From contig NZ_JAUSRO010000006.1 of the NCBI RefSeq assembly GCF_030811835.1, positions 1 to 64,000 of the forward strand: a stretch of DNA of 64,000 nt, read 5' to 3'. A model generated the notes under the pieces. It did no database searches. It was not told the DNA's origin and was given only the letters and a program-made list of their open reading frames with translations. This DNA is from Variovorax ginsengisoli (GTDB lineage Bacteria; Pseudomonadota; Gammaproteobacteria; Burkholderiales; Burkholderiaceae_C). The translations under genes and the position numbers were made by a program. Positions 20,690 through 29,830 of the stretch are shown piece by piece (within the stretch, counting starts at the first letter, position 1; each line of letters begins with the position of its first letter).

Positions 20690-21055
20690 ATGCCTATCTA
20701 CGCCTACAAATGCAGTGCCTGCGGCTTCGCCAAGGACGCCCTGCAAAAAATGTCCGATGCACCCCTGACGGTGTGCCCGGCGTGCGGGGCGAGCGCGCTC
20801 GAAAAGCAGGTCACCGCGGCCGGCTTCCAGCTCAAGGGCTCGGGCTGGTATGTGACCGACTTCCGCGAAGGCGGCGGCAAGAAGTCCGGCGACGCGGCCG
20901 GTGGCGATGCCGGCGCACCCGCTGCGGCCGGTACCACATCGGCACCCGCCACGGGGCCTGTTGCTCCGCCCGCGGGCGCATCGGCCTCCAGCCCGGCGCC
21001 TGCACCCGCCCCGGCACCTGCGCCCGCACCTGCCGCGTCCACCAAGAACGACTGA
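20690..21055 (+). CDS. FmdB-type zinc ribbon protein
   Basis: 121 residues. The first 45 hold the zinc ribbon with two CxxC pairs (YKCSACGF and VCPACGAS) and the typical MPIYAYKC start. The rest is a low-complexity Ala/Pro/Gly tail ending in an Ala-Pro dipeptide run encoded by repetitive DNA at about 20990-21040. Such proteins are regularly encoded ahead of DUF502 and aspS in betaproteobacteria, but their role is not settled; older labels as regulators are weakly supported. Confidence 0.9.
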   Translation: MPIYAYKCSACGFAKDALQKMSDAPLTVCPACGASALEKQVTAAGFQLKGSGWYVTDFREGGGKKSGDAAGGDAGAPAAAGTTSAPATGPVAPPAGASASSPAPAPAPAPAPAPAASTKND

Positions 21056-21064
21056 GTCCGCGCC

Positions 21065-21685
21065 ATGCTTGCACTCCGCAAATGGTTGCTGTCCGGCTTG
21101 CTGGTCATCGTGCCGCTGGCGATCACGCTGGGTGTGCTCAACTGGATCATCGGCACGCTCGACCAGACGCTCTGGCTGCTGCCTGAGGAATGGCAGCGTT
21201 GGTTGTACGACCATCACGTGCGCGGCCTGGGCGTGCTGCTCACGCTGGCCATCCTGCTGGTGGTCGGCGCCGTGGCCAGCAATTTCGTCGGCAAGCGCCT
21301 GCTGGGCTGGGGCGATGCCGTGGTGCGCCGCATTCCGGTGGTGCGTTCCATCTATTCCAGCGTCAAGCAGGTGTCGGACACGCTGTTCTCCGAGAACGGC
21401 AATGCCTTCCGCACGGCCGTGCTGATCGAATGGCCGCGTGCCGATGTCTGGACCATCGCCTTTGTCACCGGTACGCCCGGCAGCGACGTGCAGACCCATC
21501 TGGGTGGTGGCGACTACCTGGGCGTCTACGTGCCGACCACACCCAACCCGACGGGCGGCTACTTCGTGATGCTCAAGCGCAGCGACTGCATCGAACTCAA
21601 GATGAGCGTGGACGACGCGCTCAAGTACATCGTCTCGATGGGCGTCGTGGTGCCGGGTGGCCCCACGGCGATCGCGACCAAGTAA
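21065..21685 (+). CDS. DUF502 membrane protein
   Basis: 206 residues with two N-terminal membrane helices (about 7-30 and 57-80) and a conserved cytoplasmic or periplasmic part (VVRRIPVVRSIYSSVKQVSDTLF; VFVPTTPNPTGGY-like GVYVPTTPNPTGGYFVM). Family members are widespread and of unknown function. It starts 9 bases after the FmdB gene and lies 38 bases ahead of aspS, matching the usual gene order. Confidence 0.9.
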   Translation: MLALRKWLLSGLLVIVPLAITLGVLNWIIGTLDQTLWLLPEEWQRWLYDHHVRGLGVLLTLAILLVVGAVASNFVGKRLLGWGDAVVRRIPVVRSIYSSVKQVSDTLFSENGNAFRTAVLIEWPRADVWTIAFVTGTPGSDVQTHLGGGDYLGVYVPTTPNPTGGYFVMLKRSDCIELKMSVDDALKYIVSMGVVVPGGPTAIATK

Positions 21686-21723
21686 AACAATGAATCGCGC
21701 CCTCTGGGCGCCGGAATCCACTT

Positions 21724-23529
21724 ATGGCCATGCGTTCTCACTATTGCGGTCTTGTGACCGAAGCCCAATTGGGCGAAACCGTCACCTTGTGCGGTTGGGT
21801 CAACCGTCGGCGCGACCACGGCGGCGTGATCTTCGTCGACGTGCGTGACCGTGAAGGCTATGTGCAGGTCGTGTGCGACCCGGATCGCGCATCCACCTTC
21901 GCCGTGGCCGAAGGCGTGCGCAATGAGTTCTGCGTGCAGATCAAGGGTCTGGTGCGCGCGCGTCCCGAAGGCACGACCAACGACGGCCTCAAGAGCGGCA
22001 AGATCGAAGTTCTCTGCCACGAGTTCAAGGTGCTGAACCCGTCTGTCACGCCGCCGTTCCTGCTGGATGACGACAACCTGTCGGAAACGACGCGCCTGAC
22101 CCACCGCGTGCTGGACCTGCGCCGCCCGGCGATGCAGAACAACATGATCCGGCGCTACAAGGTGACCATGGCAGCGCGCAAGTTCCTTGACGCCAACGGC
22201 TTCATCGACATCGAGACGCCGATGCTCGGCAAGTCCACGCCCGAAGGCGCGCGCGACTACCTGGTGCCCAGCCGCGTGCACGACGGCGCGTTCTACGCCT
22301 TGCCGCAGTCGCCTCAGCTGTTCAAGCAGTTGCTGATGGTGGCCGGTTACGACCGCTACTACCAGATAGTCAAGTGCTTCCGCGACGAAGACCTGCGCGC
22401 CGACCGCCAGCCCGAATTCACGCAGATCGACATCGAAACCTCGTTCATGGCCGAGGAAGAAATCCGCGAGATGTTCGAAGGCATGATCCGCAAGGTATTC
22501 CGCGAAGCTGCCGATATCGACCTGCCGGTGTTTCCCACCATGAGCTACGGCGACGCCATGTTCAAGTACGGATCGGACAAGCCCGACCTGCGCGTGAAAC
22601 TGGAATTCACCGAACTCACCGAGGTAATGAAGCGCGTCGATTTCAAGGTGTTCTCGAACGCTGCCACCATGAAGGGCGGCCGTGTGGTTGCCTTGCGCGT
22701 GCCTGGCGGCGGCGCCGAAGGCGGCATGCCACGCAGCGAAATCGATGCATACACCGAGTTCGTCAAGATCTACGGTGCCAAGGGACTGGCTTACATCAAG
22801 GTCAATGATGCGGCGGCCGGCCGTGACGGCCTGCAAAGCCCGATCGTCAAGAACCTCGACGATGCCTCGCTCGCCGAGATCATCGCGCGCACGGGTGCCC
22901 GCAACGGCGACATCCTGTTTTTCGGCGCCGACAAGGAAAAGGTCGTCAACGACGCGATGGGCGCGCTGCGCGTGAAGATTGGCCACAGCGCCTTCGGCAA
23001 GAAGGCGGGCCTCTTCGAGGACCGCTGGGCGCCGCTGTGGGTGGTCGACTTTCCGATGTTCGAGTTCGACGAGGAAGGCCAGCGCTGGTCGGCCGTGCAC
23101 CATCCGTTCACGGCGCCCAAGGACGGGCATGAAGACCTGATGGATACGGCCCCCGAGAAGTGCATCGCCAAGGCCTACGACATGGTGCTCAACGGCATCG
23201 AGATGGGCGGCGGCTCGGTTCGTATCCACCGCGAGGAAGTGCAGAGCAAGGTGTTCCGCGCTTTGAAGATCAGCGCCGAGGATGCACAGGAAAAGTTCGG
23301 TTTCCTGCTCGACGCCCTGCAATACGGCGCACCACCGCACGGTGGCATTGCCATCGGCCTGGACCGCCTGGTGATGCTGATGACCGGTGCCGATTCGATT
23401 CGCGACGTGATCGCCTTCCCGAAGACGCAGCGCGCGCAGGACCTGCTGACGCAGGCCCCGAGCCAGGTCGACGAGAAGCAACTGCGCGAACTGCACATCA
23501 AGCTGCGCAACGTGCAGCCTGCAGCCTGA
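21724..23529 (+). CDS. aspS: Aspartyl-tRNA synthetase
   Basis: 601-residue class II synthetase of the bacterial type that charges tRNA-Asp and, where no AsnRS exists, may also charge tRNA-Asn. Domains in order: the OB-fold anticodon domain (residues 1-110, [20 protein letters not shown]), the catalytic core with motif 2 ([18 protein letters not shown]), the bacterial insertion domain (about 290-420), and motif 3 ([13 protein letters not shown]). Length and motifs are normal. An intrinsic terminator follows 35 bases after the stop. Confidence 0.97.
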   Translation: MAMRSHYCGLVTEAQLGETVTLCGWVNRRRDHGGVIFVDVRDREGYVQVVCDPDRASTFAVAEGVRNEFCVQIKGLVRARPEGTTNDGLKSGKIEVLCHEFKVLNPSVTPPFLLDDDNLSETTRLTHRVLDLRRPAMQNNMIRRYKVTMAARKFLDANGFIDIETPMLGKSTPEGARDYLVPSRVHDGAFYALPQSPQLFKQLLMVAGYDRYYQIVKCFRDEDLRADRQPEFTQIDIETSFMAEEEIREMFEGMIRKVFREAADIDLPVFPTMSYGDAMFKYGSDKPDLRVKLEFTELTEVMKRVDFKVFSNAATMKGGRVVALRVPGGGAEGGMPRSEIDAYTEFVKIYGAKGLAYIKVNDAAAGRDGLQSPIVKNLDDASLAEIIARTGARNGDILFFGADKEKVVNDAMGALRVKIGHSAFGKKAGLFEDRWAPLWVVDFPMFEFDEEGQRWSAVHHPFTAPKDGHEDLMDTAPEKCIAKAYDMVLNGIEMGGGSVRIHREEVQSKVFRALKISAEDAQEKFGFLLDALQYGAPPHGGIAIGLDRLVMLMTGADSIRDVIAFPKTQRAQDLLTQAPSQVDEKQLRELHIKLRNVQPAA

Positions 23530-23563
23530 CGAGTAGCCTGCGTCAGGAAGACGGACTCCAATG

Positions 23564-23592
23564 AAAAAGGGTCGCTGCGGCGACCCTTTTTT
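23564..23592. terminator. Bidirectional intrinsic terminator between aspS and mqo
   Basis: AAAAAGGGTCGC-tgcg-GCGACCCTTTTT is a perfect 12-bp stem with A- and T-runs on either side (arms 23564-23575 and 23580-23591). It serves aspS on the plus strand and can serve mqo on the minus strand. Confidence 0.9.
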
Positions 23593-23644
23593 GTTGGACC
23601 TGACGAGACCGGCGTTGCAACCGGTCATGCAGTTCGGGTGATGA

Positions 23645-25336
23645 TCAGAGCGCCAAGTCCGCGGCTGGCTTGGTCTTCTGTTTCTGTGGCTCGGCTGCGG
23701 GCTCGCCGCGCGGCGCGGGTTGAGGTGTGGTTGCCGTCGTTGCCTTGGTTGGCGTGAGGGCCGGCGGGGGCGCCAGTTGCAGAACCTGGCTGGTGGCAGC
23801 CCATTCCTCTGCCACCCGTGCCGGGTCGCTGTTGAGCTGCGTGCCATAGCTCGGAACGATCTGGCGGATCTTGGCTTGCCAGGCGGGCGTGGCCAGTTTG
23901 TCCTTGAACACCGTCTTCATCAGGTCCAGCATGATGGGCGCGGCAGTGGACGCACCGGGCGATGCGCCGAGCAGGCCCGCGATGCTGCCATCCTTGGCGC
24001 TGACGATTTCGGTGCCCAGCTTCAGGACGCCGCCATGCTCCTTGTCACGCTTGATGACCTGCACGCGCTGACCGGCCTGCCAGAGACGCCAGTCTTCCTT
24101 TTTGGCATTCGGGAAATACTCGCGCAGCGCCTTGAGACGGTCGTCGTCGGACAGCATGAGCTGGCCTGCCAGGTATTCGACCAGCGCGTACTGATCGACA
24201 CCGACCTTGACCATCGGCCAGACGTTGTGCGGCGTGGTGCTGGTCAAGAGATCGAGGTACGAACCTTCCTTCAGGAACTTGGTCGAGAAGGTCGCAAAGG
24301 GTCCGAACAGGATCACGCGCTTGCCGTCCAGGATGCGGGTGTCCAGATGCGGCACGGACATCGGTGGCGCGCCGACGGACGCCTTGCCATAGGCCTTGGC
24401 CAGATGCTGGTCGGTGACGGCCGGGTTGTCCGTGACGAGGAAGGAGCCGCCCACCGGGAACGCCGCGTAATCCTTGGCCTCGGGGATGCCGGACTTCTGC
24501 AGCAGGTGCAATGCACCGCCGCCTGCACCGATGAAGACGAACTTGGCATCGGTCTGCGTGGCCGTGCCGTCCTTGAGGTTCTTGTACGCCACGCGCCAGG
24601 TGCCGTCGGCGTTGCGCGTGATGTCCTGCACTTCGCTGGAGAGCTTCAGCGCGAAATTCGGCTGGGTCTGGAGATGCCCGACGAACTGACGCGTGATCTC
24701 GCCGAAGTTCACATCCGTGCCGAGCGGCGACCAGGTCGCGGCGATGCGCTGCTTGCCATCACGGCCCTCCATCATGAGGGGCACCCACTTCTTGATCTGT
24801 TCGGGATCTTCCGAATATTGCATGCCACCAAACAGCGGGCTGGCCTGCAGGGCTTCGTACCGCTTCTTGAGGAATGTGGCGTTCTCGTCGCCCCACACGA
24901 AGCTCATGTGCGGCGTGGAGTTGATGAACGAGCGTGGATTCTTCAGAACGTTGTTCTTGACCTGCCAGGCCCAGAACTGGCGCGAAATCTGGAATGCTTC
25001 GTTGATCTCGACGGCCTTGACGATCTCGACCTTGCCGTTCTTGTCCTCTGGCGTGTAGTTGAGTTCGGCGAGTGCGGAGTGACCGGTGCCCGCGTTGTTC
25101 CAGCCGTTGGAGCTTTCCTTGGCCACGCCATCCAGCCGCTCGACCATTTCCATGGACCAGCCCGGCTCCAGTTCGTTGAGCCACACGCCGAGCGTGGCGC
25201 TCATGATGCCACCGCCGATGAGGACGACATCGACCTTGCGGGGCTCCGCCGCGTGGACGGGCAGGGCGGCCACGGCCAGGGAAAGGGCGAATCCCAGCAG
25301 CGCCGGGTACGTTTTCTTCAGCATCATTTCATTCAT
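23645..25336 (-). CDS. mqo: Malate:quinone oxidoreductase
   Basis: 563-residue FAD enzyme that oxidises malate to oxaloacetate and reduces quinone, replacing or supplementing malate dehydrogenase in the TCA cycle. The dinucleotide site is [15 protein letters not shown] near residues 34-48, and the family patterns [17 protein letters not shown] and [14 protein letters not shown] are present. Unusually, the first 28 residues look like a cleavable signal peptide (basic start, hydrophobic core, PVHA), and the last 45 residues are a Pro/Ala/Thr-rich tail. I chose the ATG at 25336; an ATG four codons on (MLKK type) is possible. The gene points against its neighbours. Confidence 0.95.
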   Translation of the reverse strand: MNEMMLKKTYPALLGFALSLAVAALPVHAAEPRKVDVVLIGGGIMSATLGVWLNELEPGWSMEMVERLDGVAKESSNGWNNAGTGHSALAELNYTPEDKNGKVEIVKAVEINEAFQISRQFWAWQVKNNVLKNPRSFINSTPHMSFVWGDENATFLKKRYEALQASPLFGGMQYSEDPEQIKKWVPLMMEGRDGKQRIAATWSPLGTDVNFGEITRQFVGHLQTQPNFALKLSSEVQDITRNADGTWRVAYKNLKDGTATQTDAKFVFIGAGGGALHLLQKSGIPEAKDYAAFPVGGSFLVTDNPAVTDQHLAKAYGKASVGAPPMSVPHLDTRILDGKRVILFGPFATFSTKFLKEGSYLDLLTSTTPHNVWPMVKVGVDQYALVEYLAGQLMLSDDDRLKALREYFPNAKKEDWRLWQAGQRVQVIKRDKEHGGVLKLGTEIVSAKDGSIAGLLGASPGASTAAPIMLDLMKTVFKDKLATPAWQAKIRQIVPSYGTQLNSDPARVAEEWAATSQVLQLAPPPALTPTKATTATTPQPAPRGEPAAEPQKQKTKPAADLAL

Positions 25337-25517
25337 ACTTGGTGGGAAACATCCGACTTCCGTAGCGGACTGTGCACGGACGGAAAAGGGAACAAGAAAG
25401 CCAAGAAGCTCCTTGATGTCAATTGGTATTTTACCGAGGGCCAATACTTGGGTCGTGCGAAGGGAGGTGGCCTGGGGTAATGTCGGCTGCTTTGTCGGCC
25501 TTGGCGATCGATATGCG

Positions 25518-25982
25518 ATGAGACCTTTCAAGATTCCCGAGTCGGTGCTGGTCGTGATCTACACGCCTGCCCTCGACGTACTGCTGATCCGGCGCGCCGA
25601 TGCGAGCGAGGTGTTCTGGCAGTCGGTCACCGGCAGCAAGGACACACCACAGGAGGCGTTGGCTGTGACGGCCGCCCGGGAAGTGGCAGAGGAAACGGGC
25701 ATCGACTGTGGCCCCTCAAGCCCGCTGGCTTCGCAGTTGCGCGACTGGGAACTGACAAACATCTACGAAATCTATTCGCGCTGGCGCCGCCGCTATGCAC
25801 CCGGGGTCACGCGCAACACCGAGCATCTGTTCGGACTGTGCGTGCCCGAGCGTTTCGTGCCGGTACTCGCACCGCGCGAGCACACGCACTGGCAATGGTT
25901 GCCTTACCGCGAAGCGGCCGATGCCTGCTTTTCTCCTTCGAATGCCGAGGCCGTGCTCCTGCTGCCACAATTTGCGCGATGA
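25518..25982 (+). CDS. nudB: Dihydroneopterin triphosphate diphosphatase (Nudix)
   Basis: 154-residue Nudix hydrolase. The Nudix helix is visible at about residues 42-62 ([11 protein letters not shown], with the metal-binding glutamates). The beginning, [14 protein letters not shown], and the tail motif [26 protein letters not shown] match NudB, which removes pyrophosphate from dihydroneopterin triphosphate, the step after GTP cyclohydrolase I in folate synthesis. folE lies two genes downstream, which supports the call. It overlaps the next gene by 4 bases. Confidence 0.88.
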   Translation: MRPFKIPESVLVVIYTPALDVLLIRRADASEVFWQSVTGSKDTPQEALAVTAAREVAEETGIDCGPSSPLASQLRDWELTNIYEIYSRWRRRYAPGVTRNTEHLFGLCVPERFVPVLAPREHTHWQWLPYREAADACFSPSNAEAVLLLPQFAR

Positions 25983-26737
25983 CACCGAATCCCAACGCCT
26001 TCCGGGTGGCGACCTACAACATCCACAAGGGCGTGCAAGGCATCGGGCCGGCACGCCGGCTCGAGATTCACAACCTGGGCCACGCGATCGAACAGCTGGA
26101 TGCGGACATCGTGTGCCTGCAGGAGGTGCGCAAGATGAACCGTCAGGGCGAGCGGCAATTCGCGCGCTGGCCCGAGCTGCCGCAAGCCGATTTTCTGGCG
26201 CCCGAGGGCTACACCGCGGTCTACGAGACCAACGCGATCACGCGCCATGGCGAACACGGCAACGCACTGCTGACGCGCTGGCCGGTCATCCGCCAGAACC
26301 ACCACGACATCTCCGACCACCGCTTCGAGCAGCGGGGCCTGCTGCATGTGGTGATCGAGGTCGAGGGCCGGCATATCCATGCCATCGTCGTGCACCTGGG
26401 CCTGATCAAGGGCAGCCGCGTGCGCCAGATCGCCCGGCTGCGCGAGTTCATCGACCGCGAAATTCCCCCGGACGATCCAGTCATCGTGGCGGGCGACTTC
26501 AACGACTGGGGTGCGCGCATGCGCTATGCGATGAATGCGATGGGCATGCGTGACGCCAGCGACCTGCGCGGGCCTCCTACGCTCACCTATCCGTCGCGCC
26601 TGCCGATCACGCAACTTGATTTCATCTACGCGCGCCGGTTGACGCCGCTGGACTCCAGCGTGCCGCGTGGACCGATCTGGGCGCGCATGTCCGATCACCT
26701 GCCGCTGCTGACGGATTTTCTGCTATCGAAAGAGTAG
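25979..26737 (+). CDS. Endonuclease/exonuclease/phosphatase (EEP) family hydrolase
   Basis: 252-residue metal-dependent phosphodiesterase fold. Key motifs: RVATYNIHKGV, DIVCLQEVR (metal-binding Glu), HLGL, VAGDFNDW, LDFIYARRL and the catalytic SDHLPLL. Close relatives are usually encoded next to a ClsB-type cardiolipin synthase in betaproteobacteria; here no such gene follows and folE does. The ATG overlaps the nudB stop (ATGA), so the two are translationally coupled. The substrate (nucleic acid, phospholipid head group or other phosphoester) is unknown. Confidence 0.88.
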   Translation: MTPNPNAFRVATYNIHKGVQGIGPARRLEIHNLGHAIEQLDADIVCLQEVRKMNRQGERQFARWPELPQADFLAPEGYTAVYETNAITRHGEHGNALLTRWPVIRQNHHDISDHRFEQRGLLHVVIEVEGRHIHAIVVHLGLIKGSRVRQIARLREFIDREIPPDDPVIVAGDFNDWGARMRYAMNAMGMRDASDLRGPPTLTYPSRLPITQLDFIYARRLTPLDSSVPRGPIWARMSDHLPLLTDFLLSKE

Positions 26738-26803
26738 CTGTACCGCCTGGGCTGGACGTCGGCGGCAGCAGGCCTTCAGGCCATTCACTGGTACGATATT
26801 TGG

Positions 26804-27535
26804 ATGCTTATGAAACTGGACGCAGACACGCAACCCGCTCCGGCCCCCGACGACGAGGGTACGCCCGTGTCGGTGAAGATCCGCGAGCGCCTGCGGGCAG
26901 CACGCAAGCGCTTCAACGCCAACGACAACATTGCGGACTTCATCGAGCCCGGTGAAATGGCGGCCCTGCTCGACGAGGTCGAGATCAAGATGAAGGGTGT
27001 TCTCGACAGCCTGGTGATCGATGTCGAGCACGATCACAACACCGACAACACCGCGCGCCGCGTCGCCAAGATGTACCTCAACGAGGTGTTCGCGGGCCGG
27101 TACGTGCAAGCGCCCAAACTCACGGAGTTTCCCAACGCCGAGCATCTCAACGAATTGATGATCGTTGGGCCGATCACGGTGCGCAGTGCCTGTTCGCATC
27201 ACTTCTGCCCGATCATCGGCAAGCTGTGGATCGGCGTGATGCCCAACGAGCACACCAACGTGATCGGGCTGTCCAAGTACGCGCGGCTCGCCGAGTGGAT
27301 CATGGGGCGCCCGCAGATCCAGGAAGAGGCGGTCGTTCAGCTGGCCGACCTGATCCAGGAAAAGACGCAGCCCGATGGCCTGGCGCTGGTCATGGAGGCC
27401 GAGCATTTCTGCATGGCGTGGCGCGGCGTGAAGGAGATGGACAGCAAGATGATCAATTCCGTCATGCGCGGTGTCTTTCTCAAGGACCCCAGCCTGCGAC
27501 GCGAGTTTCTTTCACTGTTGCCACGCAAGGGCTGA
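26804..27535 (+). CDS. folE: GTP cyclohydrolase I
   Basis: 243-residue enzyme converting GTP to dihydroneopterin triphosphate, the entry to folate and other pterins. Visible are the zinc and catalytic residues in RSACSHHFCPIIGK, the AEHFCMAWRGVKEMDSKM block with the third zinc ligand, and the substrate-binding SKYARL. The N-terminal 35 residues are a non-conserved extension. The ATG is preceded directly by TACGAT (26792-26797), a -10-like hexamer that would put the transcription start at or beside the start codon; a second ATG two codons later is also possible. The BLUF gene follows 4 bases after the stop. Confidence 0.96.
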   Translation: MLMKLDADTQPAPAPDDEGTPVSVKIRERLRAARKRFNANDNIADFIEPGEMAALLDEVEIKMKGVLDSLVIDVEHDHNTDNTARRVAKMYLNEVFAGRYVQAPKLTEFPNAEHLNELMIVGPITVRSACSHHFCPIIGKLWIGVMPNEHTNVIGLSKYARLAEWIMGRPQIQEEAVVQLADLIQEKTQPDGLALVMEAEHFCMAWRGVKEMDSKMINSVMRGVFLKDPSLRREFLSLLPRKG

Positions 27536-27539
27536 AGCC

Positions 27540-27962
27540 ATGCTCGTACGTCTTCTCTACGCCAGCCGTGCGGTCGACAGCAACCCGGCTGCCATCGAGG
27601 GCATCCTGACCCAATCCCGCGCACACAACATTCCGTGTGGCATCACGGGCATCCTTTGCTATGGCGGCGGTGTGTTCCTGCAGGCGATCGAAGGTGGCCG
27701 TGTCGCCATCAGTGAACTGTATGGTCACATCCAGCGCGATCCCCGTCACAAGGACGTGGTGTTGCTGCACTACGAGGAAATTGCCGAGCGCCGTTTCGGT
27801 GGCTGGACCATGGGGCAGGTCAATTTGACGCGGGTGCATGCGGCGACGTTGCTGCGCTATTCCGAGCGTCCCGAACTCGACCCGTATGCGGTATCGGGCA
27901 AGGTGTCCCTGGCGCTGCTGGAAGAGCTGATGGCCACTGCCGCGATCGTCGGGCGCAACTGA
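27540..27962 (+). CDS. Short BLUF-domain blue-light photoreceptor
   Basis: 140 residues, essentially one FAD-binding BLUF domain plus a short helical tail. All the residues known to matter for BLUF photochemistry are present: Tyr7 (LLYAS), Asn30, Gln48 (FLQAIEG), Trp89 and Met91 (GGWTMG). The tail (YSERPELDPYAVSGKVSLALLEELM) resembles other single-domain BLUF proteins that signal by protein-protein contact. It has no output domain. It starts 4 bases after folE and must share its transcript, giving a pterin-synthesis operon that contains a flavin light sensor. The binding partner is unknown. Confidence 0.93.
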   Translation: MLVRLLYASRAVDSNPAAIEGILTQSRAHNIPCGITGILCYGGGVFLQAIEGGRVAISELYGHIQRDPRHKDVVLLHYEEIAERRFGGWTMGQVNLTRVHAATLLRYSERPELDPYAVSGKVSLALLEELMATAAIVGRN

Positions 27963-27971
27963 CGCTCGGCT

Positions 27972-28805
27972 TTGCTGTTCGGCTGCGATTTTTCGAGCGC
28001 TCCGACGGCGCGCAAGCCGATCGTCGTGGCGCTGGGCATCGCGCGGGGCGGGCGAGTCGCTCTCGACCGTTGGCTGCTCTTCAGGTCGCTCGACGCATGG
28101 GGTGCCTGGCTGCAGGAGAATCCTTCATGGGTGGGCGGCTTCGATTTTCCGTTCGGCCTGCCGCGGGAACTCGTGGTCGCGCTGAATTGGCCGCAGGACT
28201 GGCCGACCTTGATTGCCCACTATGCAAGCCTGAGCCGTGCGGAGATTCGGGAGGTTTTCGCGGCCTTCTGTGCCTCGCGACCCGTGGGAAGCAAGTTCGC
28301 TCACCGTGCGACCGATGCGCCAGCAGGCGCCAGTCCGTCGATGAAGTGGGTGAATCCGCCCGTGGCGTTCATGTTGCATGCGGGTGTGCCGCGACTGCTG
28401 GCCGCCGGTGCCATAGTGCCCGGGCTTCATGTGCCCGGGGCGGCTCTGCCTGGCGGCGCGCGTCGGGTCGCGCTCGAGGCTTACCCGGGTCTGCTGGCGC
28501 GTGAGTTGATTGGCCGCCGCAGCTACAAGAGCGACGATGCCGCCAAGCAGACCACCGAGCGCTGGGTCGCCCGGGCCGACCTTCTCAATGCACTCGAGCG
28601 TGGCGCAACGCGCCTCGGCTTGCGCCTGTCGGTCAGCCATTCCCAGCGGGACCAGCTTCTGGCCGACGCGCAGGGCGACCTTCTTGACGCCGTCCTGTGC
28701 CTGGTTCAAGCGGCCTGGGCGCAAGTCCATTGCGACAGTGCCGGACCTGGGTTCGGGCTGCCTGTGGGTATCGATCCCGTGGAGGGTTGGATTGCGACAG
28801 CCTGA
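27972..28805 (+). CDS. DUF429 protein
   Basis: 277 residues with DUF429 features: an N-terminal GCDFSSAP (beta strand with metal-binding Asp, RNase H-like fold), GGFDFPFGLP, EAYPGLLAREL and, near the C-terminus, LLADAQGDLLDAVLCLVQA. The function is unknown; the fold suggests a metal-dependent nuclease-like or phosphoryl enzyme. The start is the TTG at 27972, because the first conserved strand begins immediately after it and no ATG or GTG is in a better place. It follows the BLUF gene by 9 bases, so it is probably the last gene of that operon. Confidence 0.85.
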   Translation: MLFGCDFSSAPTARKPIVVALGIARGGRVALDRWLLFRSLDAWGAWLQENPSWVGGFDFPFGLPRELVVALNWPQDWPTLIAHYASLSRAEIREVFAAFCASRPVGSKFAHRATDAPAGASPSMKWVNPPVAFMLHAGVPRLLAAGAIVPGLHVPGAALPGGARRVALEAYPGLLARELIGRRSYKSDDAAKQTTERWVARADLLNALERGATRLGLRLSVSHSQRDQLLADAQGDLLDAVLCLVQAAWAQVHCDSAGPGFGLPVGIDPVEGWIATA

Positions 28806-28925
28806 GTCTGCGTCTTACACCTCGACGCGCTCCCGGCGGTGGCCTTATGCGGACTCCGAAAGATAGATTGCACTGGGTGGTTTCTTATGAGCCCACTCAA
28901 TCCAGCAACCTCAAAGGAGTTAACC

Positions 28926-29123
28926 ATGAACAAAGACCAAGTAGAAGGCCGTCTCGATCAAGCCAAGGGCAAGGTCAAGGAAGTGGTCGGCAAAGTGACC
29001 GGTAGCGAAAAGCTGCAAGCCGAAGGAACGGTGGACCAAGCCTCGGGCAAGGTGCAAAGCACCTACGGCGACACCAAGGAAAAGGCCAAGGACGCCATCA
29101 AGTCGGGCGCCGACAAGCTGTGA
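28926..29123 (+). CDS. CsbD-family stress protein
   Basis: 65-residue, highly charged protein with the CsbD pattern MNKDQVEGRLDQAKGKVKEV and a second, related repeat (AEGTVDQASGKVQSTYGDTK). CsbD proteins accumulate under general stress (sigma-B in Bacillus, YjbJ in E. coli) and have no known biochemical activity. It has a strong AAGGAG site, and a 120-base upstream region of its own. A stable hairpin follows the gene, suggesting a short abundant message. Confidence 0.93.
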   Translation: MNKDQVEGRLDQAKGKVKEVVGKVTGSEKLQAEGTVDQASGKVQSTYGDTKEKAKDAIKSGADKL

Positions 29124-29133
29124 GCCTGATGGC

Positions 29134-29162
29134 CTGCGCTGCTGCGGCCCGCAGTGGCGCAG
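29134..29162 (+). terminator. Hairpin after the CsbD gene
   Basis: CTGCGC-TG-CTGCG-GCC-CGCAG-TG-GCGCAG forms 11 base pairs with one symmetric TG/TG internal loop, 10 bases after the stop. There is no T-run. It may terminate or stabilise the csbD message before the BON gene. Confidence 0.5.
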
Positions 29163-29205
29163 TCATAGACGCTCGCACGCTTTCCCTACGCACAGGAGGT
29201 TCAAA

Positions 29206-29697
29206 ATGAAGATGACAACCGAGTCCACCCGCACGTCCCGAATCTGGATCGCAACCGCTGTGGCCTGCGCCGCGCTGTCGCTCGCCGCGTGCGGCGACAA
29301 GTCCAATGGCACCACGGCGGGCGAAAAGGTCGATGCCGCCATTGCCAAGACCGAGCAGGCTGGCGCAGAAGCCAAAGAAAAGGTCGATCAGATGGCCAGC
29401 GAGGCGAAGGCAAAAATCGATGCATCGACGGCATCGGGCGAGGCCACCGCTCGCCAAGGTGCGACGCAAGCCAAGGGCGCCATCGACGACGCAGCGCTGA
29501 CGGCATCGGTGTCCGCAGGGCTCGCCAAGGACCCTGACTTGAGCGCAATCAAGATCAATGTCGACACCAAGGGTGGTGTCGTCACCCTGAATGGACCCGC
29601 ACCCAGCGCAACAGCCAAGGCACGTGCCGAGGACATCGCGAGGTCGGTGCAAGGCGTCAGCTCGGTCGACAACCGGCTCGAAGTCAAAGCGATGTAG
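29206..29697 (+). CDS. BON-domain lipoprotein
   Basis: 163 residues. A lipoprotein signal ends in SLAAC with the acylated Cys at residue 29. Residues about 35-90 are a charged, Ala/Lys/Glu-rich helical segment (EKVDAAIAKTEQAGAEAKEK) and residues 95-163 are a single BON domain (LTASVSAGLAKDPDLSAIKI, GGVVTLNGPAPS, VQGVSSVDNRLEV). BON proteins such as OsmY protect the envelope in stress by contacting membranes; OsmY has two domains, this has one. An AGGAGG site precedes the ATG. It lies in a stress-protein neighbourhood. Confidence 0.92.
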   Translation: MKMTTESTRTSRIWIATAVACAALSLAACGDKSNGTTAGEKVDAAIAKTEQAGAEAKEKVDQMASEAKAKIDASTASGEATARQGATQAKGAIDDAALTASVSAGLAKDPDLSAIKINVDTKGGVVTLNGPAPSATAKARAEDIARSVQGVSSVDNRLEVKAM

Positions 29698-29739
29698 TCG
29701 CTTGCGGGAGGGTCCCGGTAGCGCCGGGCATCTCCCATG

Positions 29740-29777
29740 AAAAAAGCCCGCACAGTCCATTGTGTGCGGGCTTTTTT
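29740..29777. terminator. Bidirectional terminator between the BON and ferritin-like genes
   Basis: AAAAAAGCCCGCACA pairs with TGTGCGGGCTTTTTT (15 bp, 8-base loop; arms 29740-29754 and 29763-29777), with A- and T-runs on both sides. It ends the BON transcript on the plus strand and the four-gene stress operon on the minus strand. Confidence 0.92.
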
Positions 29778-29830
29778 GCGTCTCATGAAGGCCTGATAAA
29801 GCCGCACAGCGGCCCTATCGCTTCAATCGG

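Noticed and set aside
20990..21040. Repeat array or CRISPR-like pattern in the FmdB gene
   Set aside because: It is a simple Ala-Pro codon repeat in a low-complexity protein tail.
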